From Bacteroidia bacterium (lineage in GTDB: Bacteria > Bacteroidota > Bacteroidia > UKL13-3), in the NCBI GenBank assembly GCA_025454975.1, contig JALONK010000017.1:1-55289 (forward strand): a stretch of DNA of 55,289 bases, read 5' to 3'. A program made the position numbers and the translations under genes. Of this stretch, positions 37,151 through 45,432 are shown piece after piece. The notes beneath the pieces were generated by a model. It had not been told where the DNA came from, searched no databases, and worked only from the letters and a program-made list of their open reading frames with translations. Within the stretch, counting starts at the first letter, position 1, and the number at the start of each line of letters is the position of its first letter.

Positions 37151-37205
37151 ATGGCAAATACAAAAAACAATATTTTTATTTTACTAAAGTTTTTGGCAGG
37201 TTTTG

Positions 37206-37553
37206 ATGTATAAACCGCGAAATAATATGAAACCAAAAAAGATAAAATTACAATTGAACAAAGAGACTATTGTAGAATTAAACAATGTTGAAATGTCAGC
37301 CATTGAAGGTGGGTTGATGTGGACAACCAGTTTTGGCCATTGCCAAAGTAGTTGCTGTCCCCCACCTACTGGTTACACTTTAGGCCATCCACTTTGTTGC
37401 ACATCTGAAGACACAGATTCTTGTATGCCACGAAACGGTAGGTATGTTTTAGCGGGAGAAAGAGATACTTTTAGAGGTGAAATAATTCCTACGGATTTTA
37501 TGCCTAGATTTGACGACCGCACCAATCCTGTCATTGATGGTACAGCTGGGTAA
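37206..37553 (+). CDS. lanA1: Lanthipeptide precursor 1 (class I, double-glycine leader)
   Basis: This 115-residue peptide has a leader with the Bacteroidota class I lanthipeptide signature KLQLNKETIVEL and a GG cleavage site at residues 35-36 (SAIEGG). The predicted 79-residue core has six Cys (core positions 10, 14, 15, 28, 29, 37) and many Ser/Thr before position 37, then a 42-residue tail with no Cys. ATG 37206 is used because an AGG lies about 6 bp upstream; ATG 37227 (MKPKKIKLQL) is an equally likely start and fits family models. LanB and LanC in the same direction would make (methyl)lanthionine rings; the C39 exporter should cut after GG. Confidence 0.85.
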   Translation: MYKPRNNMKPKKIKLQLNKETIVELNNVEMSAIEGGLMWTTSFGHCQSSCCPPPTGYTLGHPLCCTSEDTDSCMPRNGRYVLAGERDTFRGEIIPTDFMPRFDDRTNPVIDGTAG

Positions 37554-37576
37554 TAATTTCTTTGGTTGATTCAGAT

Positions 37577-37624
37577 TGTCAAAAATCTAGTCATTAATTT
37601 ATTATAATGATTAGGTTTTTGACA
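37577..37624 (+). terminator. Strong hairpin after lanA1, likely attenuator or RNA-stabilising element
   Basis: Two 20-nt arms (37577-37596 and 37605-37624) pair at 18 of 20 positions, with the two others G-T, around an 8-nt loop. No T run follows, so it is not a textbook intrinsic terminator. It sits between the precursor and the modification genes, where partial termination would give precursor excess, as in many lanthipeptide operons. Confidence 0.6.
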
Positions 37625-37640
37625 TTTAGAACGATATTTT

Positions 37641-38894
37641 ATGCATAAAACATTGTATTTTGTGTTCAGTCTATTCATCAATGTATTCTCCTTTGCGCAG
37701 CGTTCAAATTTTGGCGAATTAAGTAAATTAGTTACACCGGTAAAACTGAATGATTATGAACAATATAGCTATCTCTCAAAGATATTGGAGAATAATAAAA
37801 TTTTGGCGTTAGGTGAAGAAACCCATGGTACTTCAGAATTTTTTAAAATAAAAACTGATATTATTAAATACTGTGTAATTCATCTAAATTATAAAATACT
37901 TTTTATTGAAGCAGATGTTTCTGGCACTGAAAGTATTAATAACTATATCACGAAAGGAGTCGGTAGTGGAAAAACTGTATTATTTGAATTAGGTACTGCT
38001 GCATGGATGACTAATGAAATGTTACAATTAGTCGAATGGTTAAGGATTTATAATTCGCAAAATACTGAAGATAACAAGGTGCTTTTCTGCGGCATAGATG
38101 TACAATGGTCCTCAAATATAATTAAACAATTGAACAAGTATTATTTTAAGTCCAATATGCTATCAGTAAACTCGAAAAATTATTTGGATTCTTTTTCTAA
38201 GTTTAAATATATCCATTCTTATGTGAGGGATACTTTGCTTATTAATGAACTTAACAGCTTAGACTTCTCTGATGTTGATTCAAACGAAAATTATAAAAGA
38301 CTAGTAAACTTATTAGGTCAATGTTTAAAGTTGAATCAAGAAATTGATGATTTTAAGAAAAGTAAACTGAGGGACGAATTTATGGCGCAAAACGTAATCC
38401 AGTCATACAAAAAATTTAATAAGAAGGCAATTTTATGGGCGCACAACGAACACATTACGAAGACATTAAATTTAGCTAAATATTATCCATTGGGTTATTA
38501 TCTTTCAAATGAATTTGATAAAAGCTACTATTCAATAGGGCTTCATACTTGTCAAGGTAAAATTGGATTTTACAATAAGATGATAAAAGAGGTTAATTAT
38601 TTAGACATCCCCTTAGATAATTCTAATTCTTCGCTCAGCTTTATTTTAAGTAGGTTGGAATACAATACATTTTTTTTTGATATAAATGACCTTAAGAATA
38701 AGACTATTAAGAGTCAAAAGCTACTATATAAAAAGCTTCGAATAAGGGCAGCTACTCTCATTTTTGACAGTAAACTAAATAAGTATTTTATTACAATTCA
38801 TTATAAAAAGTCCTTCATAGAAAAGAACTACAATGCAATCATTTTTATTAATCCATCAAATGGATCTACTCCATTTAAAATTAAATCAGAATAA
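37641..38894 (+). CDS. Erythromycin esterase-like secreted protein
   Basis: The N-terminus is a signal peptide (MHKTLYFVFSLFINVFSFAQ). The rest matches the erythromycin esterase family (PF05139): LALGEETHGTSEFFKIKTDI with Glu59 and His62, LFIEAD with Glu90, FCGIDVQW, and WAHNEHITK, whose His residues correspond to the catalytic region. The known enzymes open macrolide lactones, but the family is broad and most members are uncharacterised. Its place between lanA1 and lanC1 suggests a role in maturing or handling the peptide after export, since it is predicted to be periplasmic or secreted. This role is inferred. Confidence 0.85.
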   Translation: MHKTLYFVFSLFINVFSFAQRSNFGELSKLVTPVKLNDYEQYSYLSKILENNKILALGEETHGTSEFFKIKTDIIKYCVIHLNYKILFIEADVSGTESINNYITKGVGSGKTVLFELGTAAWMTNEMLQLVEWLRIYNSQNTEDNKVLFCGIDVQWSSNIIKQLNKYYFKSNMLSVNSKNYLDSFSKFKYIHSYVRDTLLINELNSLDFSDVDSNENYKRLVNLLGQCLKLNQEIDDFKKSKLRDEFMAQNVIQSYKKFNKKAILWAHNEHITKTLNLAKYYPLGYYLSNEFDKSYYSIGLHTCQGKIGFYNKMIKEVNYLDIPLDNSNSSLSFILSRLEYNTFFFDINDLKNKTIKSQKLLYKKLRIRAATLIFDSKLNKYFITIHYKKSFIEKNYNAIIFINPSNGSTPFKIKSE

Positions 38895-38908
38895 TAATTT
38901 CTAAATTA

Positions 38909-40102
38909 ATGAATCTTAATTCCGATATACTTGCAAAAGTGCGCGAAGAGCTCAATGTAATAAACAAAATATTATTGTCTGTTGATGTTAATAGACAACA
39001 GTTAGGTCTTTATAATGGTTTATCTGGTATAGCCTTAATGATGGCTACAAATTATCTTGCAAATAAGGAGTCAATATTCAGAGATAAACTGAGCGAAATA
39101 TTAGAAAAAACATCGCTGATTATTGAAAACGATAAAGTTGATGGGATGTTCTCAGTGGGCCTTGCAGGCTGGGGTTGGCTAATATTGCATCTTGAAGAAA
39201 AAGAACTCCTTGAAGATATTGAGGATGTGTTAAGCCAAATTGATTATGTTTTATTTCTTGATTTAAGAAGATTACTTTATCAGAATGAATACGATATGCT
39301 GAATGGAGCAATTAGTATAGGACTATATTTTATCAAAAGAAAACAACCAGAAAGAGTATCTCCATTAATTAATTATTTAGAAGCCTTTTGTAAGAGTGGT
39401 GTGTTCGATTTAAAGAGAAAAATGCATAGAACAGGAGAGTACGTATTCGATTTTGGATTGGCTCATGGATATGCAGGAGTCATTTATTTTCTATCAAAGT
39501 GTGCTCAATCAAATTATGAGGTAGAAAAAAGTATTTCTCTAATAAAACTTGCAAAGCAATTCATGTTTTCTAATTTGCTTAATTATGAAATAGATGGGGC
39601 CTTATTTCCACACTTAAAATGGGTTGAAACAGATAGAATGGAAAAAGGTCGCTTGGCATGGTGCTATGGAGACTTAGGAGTTCTTTATACTTTACTAAAA
39701 ACAGCTAGTATCATTGAGGATTTTGGACTTGAAAAATTTTCTATAAATGGATTAACTCTTAACTCCGATAGAAGGAATTTATTAGAATGTATGATTTTTG
39801 ATGCAGGATTTTGTCATGGTACGGCAGGGGCTGCTTACCTATTTAACAAAGTTCGGCTTTTAGTTCCTAAAAGTGAGAATTTTCTTTTTGCCACAGAATA
39901 CTGGATAAATTCAACTCTCAAAAAAGCAACTGACAAAATTACATTAGAACGATACCAATTTTATAATCCAAATTCTGAAGGTAAGGGCAGTTTTACTTCA
40001 TCTTATGCACTCTTAGATGGAATAACTGGAGTAGGTCTAACGTATTTAACGATATTATACCCTGATTTATCAGATTGGGATGAATGCTTGTTATTAAGTT
40101 AA
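38909..40102 (+). CDS. lanC: LanC-like lanthionine cyclase 1
   Basis: LanC cyclases add Cys thiols to dehydrated Ser/Thr to form lanthionine rings. The alpha/alpha-barrel repeats are marked by GLYNGLSGIAL, FGLAHGYAG (183-190), LAWCYGDLG with zinc ligand Cys252, and FCHGTAG with zinc ligands Cys302 and His303. All three zinc ligands are present. The length of 397 residues is normal. It follows the esterase-like gene by 14 bp and precedes lanB by 4 bp. Confidence 0.93.
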   Translation: MNLNSDILAKVREELNVINKILLSVDVNRQQLGLYNGLSGIALMMATNYLANKESIFRDKLSEILEKTSLIIENDKVDGMFSVGLAGWGWLILHLEEKELLEDIEDVLSQIDYVLFLDLRRLLYQNEYDMLNGAISIGLYFIKRKQPERVSPLINYLEAFCKSGVFDLKRKMHRTGEYVFDFGLAHGYAGVIYFLSKCAQSNYEVEKSISLIKLAKQFMFSNLLNYEIDGALFPHLKWVETDRMEKGRLAWCYGDLGVLYTLLKTASIIEDFGLEKFSINGLTLNSDRRNLLECMIFDAGFCHGTAGAAYLFNKVRLLVPKSENFLFATEYWINSTLKKATDKITLERYQFYNPNSEGKGSFTSSYALLDGITGVGLTYLTILYPDLSDWDECLLLS

Positions 40103-40106
40103 TCCA

Positions 40107-43100
40107 ATGAAAAGTCAATATGATATTAAAGGAGTGATTATACGCACTCCACTTTTGCAATTCTCACAAATCAATAACTCAACTTCCGAAGAAACTTTTG
40201 AAAGACCAATTTTAAGTAATGCACTTTTCATTGCATCATCTGTACTCTATCAACAGCTACAAAAAGTAAAATTCGTTGAGAAACAAGATGAAAAATTCAT
40301 CAAAAGCCTTTTAAAATACCATACTCGAGCCTGCACGCGCTGCACACCTTATGGCTTGTTTGCCGGGCTTCATACTTCACCAATAAATAGTTCAGCAACC
40401 CTTGTAACAATATCTTCTACTCCAAAACCCAGCTTGCGTTTAGATATGGATTATTTGGTAAATGTATATCATGATTTATGTAAGGATGAAACACTGATTG
40501 AAGAACTGATTTATTATCCCAATACCAGTTTGTATTTAGTAGGCAAAAAGTGGCGGTATCATGAGTTTAGAACGCTTAATTCTCGTACTGTTTTTCATTT
40601 GGTAAACATTGATGATAATGTGGTACTAAGTAAACTTATTAAACAAAGCTCAAATGGACTGAGCCATAATCAATGTATAAACATTATCACTGAATTTGGT
40701 TTTGATAAAGCAGAAGCAACACAATACCTTAAAGAACTTATTACAAGCCAGGTGTTGGTTAATGAATTATACCCAAATGTAAGTGGTGAGGAATACCAAA
40801 CTGTATTATTTAATAAGCTCAGTCAGTTTAAGCAATATGAAAATTTGCCAACCGAGGTTAACACAATTTTAGCTTCAAAAGAGTCAATTATAAACAAGAC
40901 GGCGAAAATAAAAGAGGTATTAGCATCCTACTTTACTACAGCCATTAACGAAAGTAAATTTATCCAGGTTGATACACTTAAAGAGCCTATTCAATCGAGT
41001 GTTAATCAAGAAATTCCCAATCAGGTATTAGAAGCAGCCGAGGTATTGAATAGATTAAGTGCATTTGATGAAAGCCAAAGTACACTTGCCAAATTTAAAC
41101 GTGCCTATTACGAACGATATGAAGAAGCCGAAATTCCATTGCTTGAATTATTAGATACCGATATTGGAATTAACTATAAAAATGCTGTAAGTGAAACCGA
41201 ATACCGCAGCAGTAATAAAAATAATATGCTGTGGGATGTACACTCAAAGTTTAGGTTTGATTTATACCTTAAAGCACAAAAGGAAAACCTAACTACAATT
41301 GCCATTACTGATGAAGACATTAAACAGTTTAAAACACCCAATCATCCCTTGCCTAATAGTATGGCGTTTATGGGCGAACTATTGCAAGATGGTGAAGTAA
41401 CCAAAATAGTTTGGGGAGGCATGAGTAATAATGCTACCATATTGCTCGGTAGATTTGGTCATCTAGATAAAAGCATAGCCAATTTGTGTATTGACATAGC
41501 AAAGAAAGAAGAAGCCTTACAACCCGATAAAATATTTGCCGAAATCGTTCATATTTCAGAAGGGCGTTTGGGTAATATTTTAACACGCCCACATTATCGC
41601 AAATTCGAAATACCTTACTTAGCTATTAGCACCTTGCCATATGAACAGCAAATACAAGTGAATGACTTGATGGTAAGTGTTAAAAATGATAAGGTTATAT
41701 TACGTTCAAAGCGACTAAATAAGGAAGTAATACCGCGCATGGCAAATGCACACAATTATTCAGCAATGGGCTTACCTATTTATCATTTTTTGTCTGATTT
41801 GCAGCATCAAGGTATTAAAGGATATTTTGCTTGGAATTGGAGTTTTTTAGGTGGAGAAAAGTTTTTACCGAGAGTTACCTATAGAAACATCATACTTTCA
41901 CCTGCATATTGGAATGTACAATCGATAAAATTACTAGCTATACAAAAATCAAAACCTGAACAACGACATACCATGTTTGCTGATTTGATTAAAGAATACA
42001 ACTTATACGAAAAGGTATTTTTGAGTGAAGGCGATAATGAATTGTTATTGGATTTAACAAATCAATTATGCATCGACATTCTATTGGATGTCGCAAAAAA
42101 ATATACTACTGTAAAACTCACCGAGTGCTTATTTAATGAAGATAACTTATTAGTTAAAGATGAAAACGGGAATGGTTACACAAATGAAATTATTATACCA
42201 TTTGTAAAACAAGCTAATAACAGAGAAGGGATAAAAAGTGTAAGCAACAAAAAACAAACTATACAAGCCAGAGTACAACGAATTTTTGAACCATATAGCG
42301 AATGGGTGTATTTTAAACTATATACCGGAACCAAAACAGGAGACAAAGTACTCATTCAACAAATTGAAAGCATCACTAATAAACTGAAGAAAGAAGGTGT
42401 AATAAGGAAATGGTTTTTTATACGCTACACCGATCCTAAGAATCATCTTCGTTTACGATTTCAACTAACTCAAACAACTGATTTTATCACTTTAAATAAA
42501 GTTATTAGAAAAGAGCTAGCAGGACTTGTAAATAAAGGTATAATCTGGAAGGTACAGACAGATACTTACCAACGTGAATTGGAACGATATGGTCATGAAA
42601 CAATGGACTTCTCAGAATCAGTCTTTCATATCAATTCACAAACTACTTTGAGACTCTTAAAGTTAATTAAAACAGACCAACTGCAAACTCACCGATATTT
42701 AGTTGGTTTACTTGGTGTAATTAATATGTTTGATGCGTTTGGATATAACATCGAAAAACGATTAATCTTAATTGAACAAAGTGCGGATGTATTTGCAACG
42801 GAGTTTGAACTTCAACAGTCACATATGCTTCGAGATAAGATAAAAGACATTTACAGAAGCAACTCTGCTTTTATTGAAAGATTAAATAATGGGGTAATTC
42901 CTGAGAATTTAAATGACAATTTTTTTAATGCTGTACTAACGATTTACAAAAAGCAGAAGCAACAACTACAACCTTTGGCAAAAAATATTCAACAAGCGAA
43001 AAATGGCAAACCCATCGATGAATTAATACCGAGTTATATACACATGTTTGTCAATCGCATTTTCAATTCAAACCAACGCTTCGAGGAGTTTATGATTTAT

Positions 43101-43163
43101 CAAATACTTAAGAAATATTACACCTCTTCATTAGCTAAAGCAAAATATGCAAAAGCGAATTAA
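40107..43163 (+). CDS. lanB: Full-length class I lanthipeptide dehydratase LanB
   Basis: LanB dehydrates Ser/Thr of the precursor using glutamyl-tRNA. The 1018-residue protein has both parts fused: the glutamylation domain (LKYHTRACTRCTPYGLFAGL near 70-88; RAYYERYEEAEIPLLELL; LGGEKFLPRVTYRN) and the elimination domain of the SpaB_C type from about residue 728 (YFKLYTGTKTGDKV, WFFIRYTDPKNHLRLRF, TYQRELERYG). It is the only LanB in the window and so must serve both precursors if lanA2 is modified. Its last 17 bases overlap the TolC-type gene. Confidence 0.95.
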   Translation: MKSQYDIKGVIIRTPLLQFSQINNSTSEETFERPILSNALFIASSVLYQQLQKVKFVEKQDEKFIKSLLKYHTRACTRCTPYGLFAGLHTSPINSSATLVTISSTPKPSLRLDMDYLVNVYHDLCKDETLIEELIYYPNTSLYLVGKKWRYHEFRTLNSRTVFHLVNIDDNVVLSKLIKQSSNGLSHNQCINIITEFGFDKAEATQYLKELITSQVLVNELYPNVSGEEYQTVLFNKLSQFKQYENLPTEVNTILASKESIINKTAKIKEVLASYFTTAINESKFIQVDTLKEPIQSSVNQEIPNQVLEAAEVLNRLSAFDESQSTLAKFKRAYYERYEEAEIPLLELLDTDIGINYKNAVSETEYRSSNKNNMLWDVHSKFRFDLYLKAQKENLTTIAITDEDIKQFKTPNHPLPNSMAFMGELLQDGEVTKIVWGGMSNNATILLGRFGHLDKSIANLCIDIAKKEEALQPDKIFAEIVHISEGRLGNILTRPHYRKFEIPYLAISTLPYEQQIQVNDLMVSVKNDKVILRSKRLNKEVIPRMANAHNYSAMGLPIYHFLSDLQHQGIKGYFAWNWSFLGGEKFLPRVTYRNIILSPAYWNVQSIKLLAIQKSKPEQRHTMFADLIKEYNLYEKVFLSEGDNELLLDLTNQLCIDILLDVAKKYTTVKLTECLFNEDNLLVKDENGNGYTNEIIIPFVKQANNREGIKSVSNKKQTIQARVQRIFEPYSEWVYFKLYTGTKTGDKVLIQQIESITNKLKKEGVIRKWFFIRYTDPKNHLRLRFQLTQTTDFITLNKVIRKELAGLVNKGIIWKVQTDTYQRELERYGHETMDFSESVFHINSQTTLRLLKLIKTDQLQTHRYLVGLLGVINMFDAFGYNIEKRLILIEQSADVFATEFELQQSHMLRDKIKDIYRSNSAFIERLNNGVIPENLNDNFFNAVLTIYKKQKQQLQPLAKNIQQAKNGKPIDELIPSYIHMFVNRIFNSNQRFEEFMIYQILKKYYTSSLAKAKYAKAN

Positions 43164-44646
43164 CCAATATAATCGCATTGTTACACTTATGCTAACGAAA
43201 TGGTTAGCACTATTAGTTCCATGTTTTGCATTTTCGCAAACTGCACTAACCCTGCAGCAAGCCATTGCACTTGCGCAAACACAAAGCATTAAAGCCGCCA
43301 TTAACAAAAACAATAGTGAGGTCGCCTATCAAACATACAGATTACAACGCGCGCAGTTGTTTCCACAGGTTAACTTAAATGCAAACCTGCCGGGATATAC
43401 CAATAGTATTACTAGCGTAACCCAACCTGATGGTACCATTAAGTTTACTACCGTGGAGCAAGCGTATAGTTCTACCGGTATTAGCCTTACCCAAAAAATT
43501 GCTGCTACAGGTGGTACTTTTACTGCTAGCAGTAATATCAATAGATTTGATAGGTTAACAGGCGATAGAACCAGCAACTTTAATACCCAACCTTTTGTGT
43601 TAGGGTTAAGCCAACCTTTATTTCGGTTTAATGAAACTGCTTTTAATGTAAAGGTTGCACAAATGAGTTTGTTAATTAGCTCTAAAGTATTTGTTAAAGA
43701 TCAAGAAGCAATTGCTGTAGAAGTGTGCACTCAGTTTAATAGTTTATTGCAAATGCAACAACAAATAATGTTGTTAAAACTTACCAAATTAAGAACCGAT
43801 ACTTTATTCAATAACTCAAAATTAAAATTAAAATTGGGAAGTATTGGAGAAGAAGAATATCTACAAATACAGTTAGAACAAATAAATAATACAACCGCGT
43901 TACAGCAAGCAGAAATGAATGCAGAGTTACTTCGTATGAAATTTTGTAATTTATTAAATTTGCCAACTAATACCTTAATTACATTAGTTGTAAGCACGCC
44001 AAATAATCTTACTGCAGCAGTCATTGATAACATCAACAATAATCTTTTATTTGAACAGTATAAGAACAATAATCCGGAATATGAACAACTGCGAGTAAAG
44101 CAATTTCAGCATATTGCAGATGTTAAACGAGCAAAGTTAAGTAGATTACCAAACCTAAATTTAACGGCTGGTTATGGAAGTAATCAATCAGCTTCCACTT
44201 TTAATAACGCCTATGAAAATGTATTAACTCAGCGTAATGCTACTTTAGGAATTAGTATGCCAATATTTACATCGGGTGCTAATAATGCAAATCTAAAAAT
44301 AGTAAATTATCAACAACAAAATTTACAATTACAAAGGCAACAATTAGAGCAACGTGTAATGAATGATTTAATGAAGATGATGCAAACCTTTCGTGTTAGT
44401 ATTATTCAAATACAAAACTCACAATTAGCAGATAGTATAGCCCAACGCAGGTACCAAATTAGTATGAACAAATATCAAGCAGGTAAAATAACCTACAATG
44501 ATTTATTGCTTGCTCAAAACCAACAAATACAAGCCAATCAAAATTACCTCAATGCCATAGCTGCATATTGGCAAGCGTATTATCAATTGCGATTAACCAC
44601 CTTATATGATGTTACCAAACAAGAACCACTTTATTATACCAACTAA
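43147..44646 (+). CDS. TolC-type outer membrane efflux protein
   Basis: A 499-residue outer-membrane channel. After a signal peptide (TKWLALLVPCFAFSQ) it shows the OEP repeats: ALTLQQAIALAQTQSIKAAINKNN, long Gln-rich coiled coils, and LPNLNLTAGYGSNQ in the second half, ending with a helix of the YNDLLLAQNQQIQANQNYL type. It should join the HlyD adaptor and C39-ABC exporter, encoded on the other strand, into a full tripartite export system. ATG 43147 overlaps lanB; an internal Met 14 codons on is an alternative. Confidence 0.92.
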   Translation: MQKRINQYNRIVTLMLTKWLALLVPCFAFSQTALTLQQAIALAQTQSIKAAINKNNSEVAYQTYRLQRAQLFPQVNLNANLPGYTNSITSVTQPDGTIKFTTVEQAYSSTGISLTQKIAATGGTFTASSNINRFDRLTGDRTSNFNTQPFVLGLSQPLFRFNETAFNVKVAQMSLLISSKVFVKDQEAIAVEVCTQFNSLLQMQQQIMLLKLTKLRTDTLFNNSKLKLKLGSIGEEEYLQIQLEQINNTTALQQAEMNAELLRMKFCNLLNLPTNTLITLVVSTPNNLTAAVIDNINNNLLFEQYKNNNPEYEQLRVKQFQHIADVKRAKLSRLPNLNLTAGYGSNQSASTFNNAYENVLTQRNATLGISMPIFTSGANNANLKIVNYQQQNLQLQRQQLEQRVMNDLMKMMQTFRVSIIQIQNSQLADSIAQRRYQISMNKYQAGKITYNDLLLAQNQQIQANQNYLNAIAAYWQAYYQLRLTTLYDVTKQEPLYYTN

Positions 44647-44660
44647 CAGTTTATTACAGT

Positions 44661-44825
44661 TCAATCAAACAAATATCCGATTGAATTAATTTATTGAATG
44701 TTATGAATAACTTCAATACTGCTGTAATAAAGACTGACTATTTTATAATCCTTACTGTTTTCTATCCAACATTTTAGTAATTGGATATCAAGACAGCTAT
44801 CATAAATAATGGTTGATGTTTTCAT
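44661..44825 (-). pseudogene. Broken copy of the 5' end of the response regulator gene
   Basis: Read leftward from ATG 44825, the translation starts MKTSTIIYDSCLDIQLLKCW and tracks the first 43 residues of the intact regulator with few changes. It then hits a stop and an indel, yet recognisable homology continues to about 44661 (the DICLID region). Asp8 of the acidic pair is changed (DDS to YDS). It is a remnant with no HTH and no exporter gene behind it, left by duplication of the regulator-promoter-leader segment. Confidence 0.85.
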
Positions 44826-44871
44826 GAATTCAAATTTCAGAACACAATTAGTTATGTCCTGCATATTGTGC

Positions 44872-44889
44872 AATAGAACTTTTTCTATT
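44872..44889. promoter_or_regulatory. Operator-like dyad upstream of lanA2
   Basis: AATAGAA-CTTT-TTCTATT has both 7-bp arms identical to the lanA1 dyads, 173 bp before the lanA2 ATG. The bases in between differ, so the arms look selected. Confidence 0.6.
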
Positions 44890-44973
44890 TTTATTTAAAA
44901 CATAGAATAATTACTAATAATCAAGTACTGTAATAGTTTTATGATTGTGTTATAAATTCATGATTAGCTTCAA

Positions 44974-44989
44974 TGCGCATAAAAGTTAA
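44974..44989 (+). promoter_or_regulatory. Conserved box upstream of lanA2
   Basis: TGCGCATAAAAGTTAA differs by one base from the lanA1 box and ends the same 55 bp before the start codon. Confidence 0.5.
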
Positions 44990-45044
44990 TTGAGAATTAT
45001 TAAACTTTATTATTGTTTTAACCTAAATTTTTTAGCAGGTTTTG

Positions 45045-45389
45045 ATGTATAAACCGCAAAGAGAAATGAAATCTAAAAAACTAAAATTGGAATTGAACAA
45101 AGAGACAATTGCAGTGTTGGATGAAATGCAACTTAACCAAGTACATGGTGGAACGGGAAGTTCTCAAGCATGCGCTCAAACTATTAAATACACAGTTGAA
45201 GTTGCTGTTGCTATTTCTACTAATATTCTTTTTGAAGAGGGTAAAGATACCTCTTATTGGAGATGTGATCCAAATGTTTACATAAAGATGGAGGACAAAT
45301 CACAATGGGTTGGTAGAAATGGTGGCGCTACCCTTGATAATACAGCAGTATCGCACGGAGGGCAGTACATTTGCATAAAACCTTATTAA
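45045..45389 (+). CDS. lanA2: Lanthipeptide precursor 2 (double-glycine leader, divergent core)
   Basis: The 114-residue peptide has a leader very like that of lanA1 (KLELNKETIAVLDEM, then NQVHGG with GG at 35-36). The predicted 78-residue core is unrelated: only three Cys, at core positions 7, 38 and 74, a hydrophobic stretch VEVAVAISTNILF, and scattered Ser/Thr. ATG 45045 mirrors lanA1; ATG 45066 is the alternative. It heads a second arm with its own LanC but no LanB. The wide Cys spacing allows few rings, or disulfides instead. Confidence 0.82.
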   Translation: MYKPQREMKSKKLKLELNKETIAVLDEMQLNQVHGGTGSSQACAQTIKYTVEVAVAISTNILFEEGKDTSYWRCDPNVYIKMEDKSQWVGRNGGATLDNTAVSHGGQYICIKPY

Positions 45390-45432
45390 TTAGCTTTGTT
45401 AAAATTGTAGATAAAAACGTTTAAACATAACC

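Larger units (their letters stand above)
36988..37205. promoter_or_regulatory. Divergent promoter region between regulator-exporter operon and lanA1
   Basis: This non-coding interval of 218 bp carries two AATAGAA-N4-TTCTATT dyads, the box TGCGCATAAAGGTTAA and a start-codon-proximal block that recurs before lanA2. No perfect TAnnTTTG element was found. The duplicate region before lanA2 has the same length to within one base, so conserved words in it serve as an internal footprint. Confidence 0.65.
44826..45044. promoter_or_regulatory. Duplicated promoter region upstream of lanA2
   Basis: This is the 219-bp counterpart of the region between the regulator and lanA1, nearly identical in length but diverged over most of its middle. 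It keeps one AATAGAA-N4-TTCTATT dyad, a decayed second dyad at about 44900, the TGCGCATAAA box and the start-proximal block. The preceding 15 bases after the TolC gene hold nothing recognised. Confidence 0.65.

Noticed and set aside
44691-44873. A 60-codon minus-strand frame upstream of lanA2 as a real gene
   Set aside because: It is a shortened copy of the regulator start with a stop after residue 43 of the homologous part and a changed acidic residue; treated as a pseudogene.
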